NCBI GenBank assembly: GCA_947445225.1
Contig: CANFCX010000018.1
Span: 1 to 33,091 of the forward strand
Reading direction: 5' to 3'
DNA: 33,091 nt
Source of the DNA: Rhodospirillales bacterium
GTDB lineage: Bacteria; Pseudomonadota; Alphaproteobacteria; CACIAM-22H2
Shown here: in pieces, positions 32,861-33,091 of the stretch
Position numbering within the stretch: the stretch's first letter is position 1
How the letters are laid out: each line of letters starts with the position of its first letter
The notes under the pieces: model-generated
Database searches by the model: none
Told to the model about the DNA's origin: nothing
The model's input: only the letters and a program-made list of their open reading frames with translations
Translations under genes and position numbers: made by a program

Positions 32861-33091
32861 AGGAGCTATTGCCGAATCTTGGTGACGGCCTGACGGATCA
32901 GGCGGCGGCTTGGGCTTGAGGCACGGCAGAATTGCCGATGACTTCGATCCCATCGGTGAACTTCACACCTTGGATCACCTTTGGCAACTGGTTGGGACCG
33001 TCGAGGCGGCGCCAGCTTTTCTGCGCGGCCTCGACGAGCTTAAAGACCATGGCGAGCGCGGTCTTGTTCGAGAGGCAGCCCTTCGAGCGGA
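32860..33091. mobile_element. IS256-family insertion sequence, one end only
   Basis: The element begins about base 32860-32862 with GGAGCTATTGCCGAATCTTG, a sequence resembling the terminal inverted repeats of alphaproteobacterial IS256-type elements. It continues through the transposase 3' end to the window edge. The other end and any 8-9 bp target duplication lie outside. It interrupts the methyltransferase gene on the left. Confidence 0.72.
32898..33091 (-). CDS. IS256-family transposase, C-terminal end (cut by window edge)
   Basis: Sixty-three residues followed by TGA: KGCLSNKTALAMVFKLVEAA, then QKSWRRLDGPNQLPKVIQGV and KFTDGIEVIGNSAV. The K-G..S.KTA..MVFKL..AA...WRRL.G.NQLP.VI.GV.F..GIE pattern is the highly conserved C-terminus of IS256/mutator-type DDE transposases. 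The catalytic Asp-Asp-Glu region lies beyond the window, so activity cannot be judged. A displaced frame starting at 32953 on the same strand is a shadow. Confidence 0.88.
   Translation of the reverse strand, partial: RSKGCLSNKTALAMVFKLVEAAQKSWRRLDGPNQLPKVIQGVKFTDGIEVIGNSAVPQAQAAA

Noticed and set aside
1-33091. CRISPR arrays, rRNA genes or prophage genes
   Set aside because: No regularly spaced repeats, rRNA segments, integrase or phage structural genes were seen.

Overview
The window looks like a chromosomal segment of an alphaproteobacterium, probably Rhodospirillales-like. The reasons are high G+C, a RegB/RegA-type redox two-component pair, a TakP-like TRAP receptor, a TctCBA transporter, and an ECF sigma/NrsF (DUF1109) pair beside a bufferin-type operon. 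The assignment rests on gene content only; no rRNA or other phylogenetic marker is present.

Layout. (1) 1-5183 (+): surface-polysaccharide genes: the 3' end of an NAD-dependent epimerase with its own terminator, an O-antigen ligase/polymerase-like membrane protein, a WecA/WbpL-type phospho-sugar transferase and a WbpM/CapD-type membrane dehydratase. (2) 5211-8198: purH (+), convergent with a UMF1-type MFS transporter (-) whose start lies beside a G8/C8 hairpin. (3) 8306-9567: tRNA-Gly(CCC) with a readable promoter, then a low-G+C gmd in opposite orientation. (4) 9649-13483: a small secreted-repeat protein and a TRAP transporter whose receptor gene is convergent with its two permease genes. 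(5) 13851-14761: a pterin dehydratase and an exported YHS-domain protein around a shared terminator. (6) 14904-18772: the most interesting locus. An ECF sigma factor and NrsF-like anti-sigma factor diverge from bufA-bufB-bufC-bufD: a DUF2282 cysteine peptide precursor, a DUF692/MNIO enzyme, a DUF2063 partner and a DoxX membrane protein. An ECF-like promoter (AAC, 16 bases, CGAA) lies upstream of bufA.

(7) 18784-21970 (-): tctC-tctB-tctA, with a strong hairpin between tctC and tctB. (8) 22070-27485: a DUF3052-type protein, a DUF255/YyaL-type thioredoxin-fold protein, a quinone oxidoreductase and a two-gene ABC-2 exporter. (9) 27578-29451 (+): regB-regA, with the quinone-binding motif, phospho-His and redox Cys all present. 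(10) 29456-30734 (-): a degenerate GGDEF/EAL-like protein broken by one extra base. (11) 31057-31982: a metallophosphoesterase and tRNA-Arg(ACG). (12) 32151-33091: a decayed segment, with a 30-base perfect inverted repeat, a methyltransferase pseudogene broken by a 23-bp tandem duplication and cut by an IS256-family element, whose transposase 3' end runs off the window.

How the parts may work together: the buf genes appear to form one translationally coupled unit making a modified, secreted, metal-binding peptide. The adjacent sigma/anti-sigma pair is the natural metal-stress switch, and the nearby YHS protein may belong to the same response. The polysaccharide genes and gmd fit envelope glycan synthesis. 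TRAP and Tct systems import organic acids, and RegBA senses respiratory redox state. The system type in (6) is known from other proteobacteria rather than new; what is specific here is the arrangement, the promoter candidate and the YHS neighbour.
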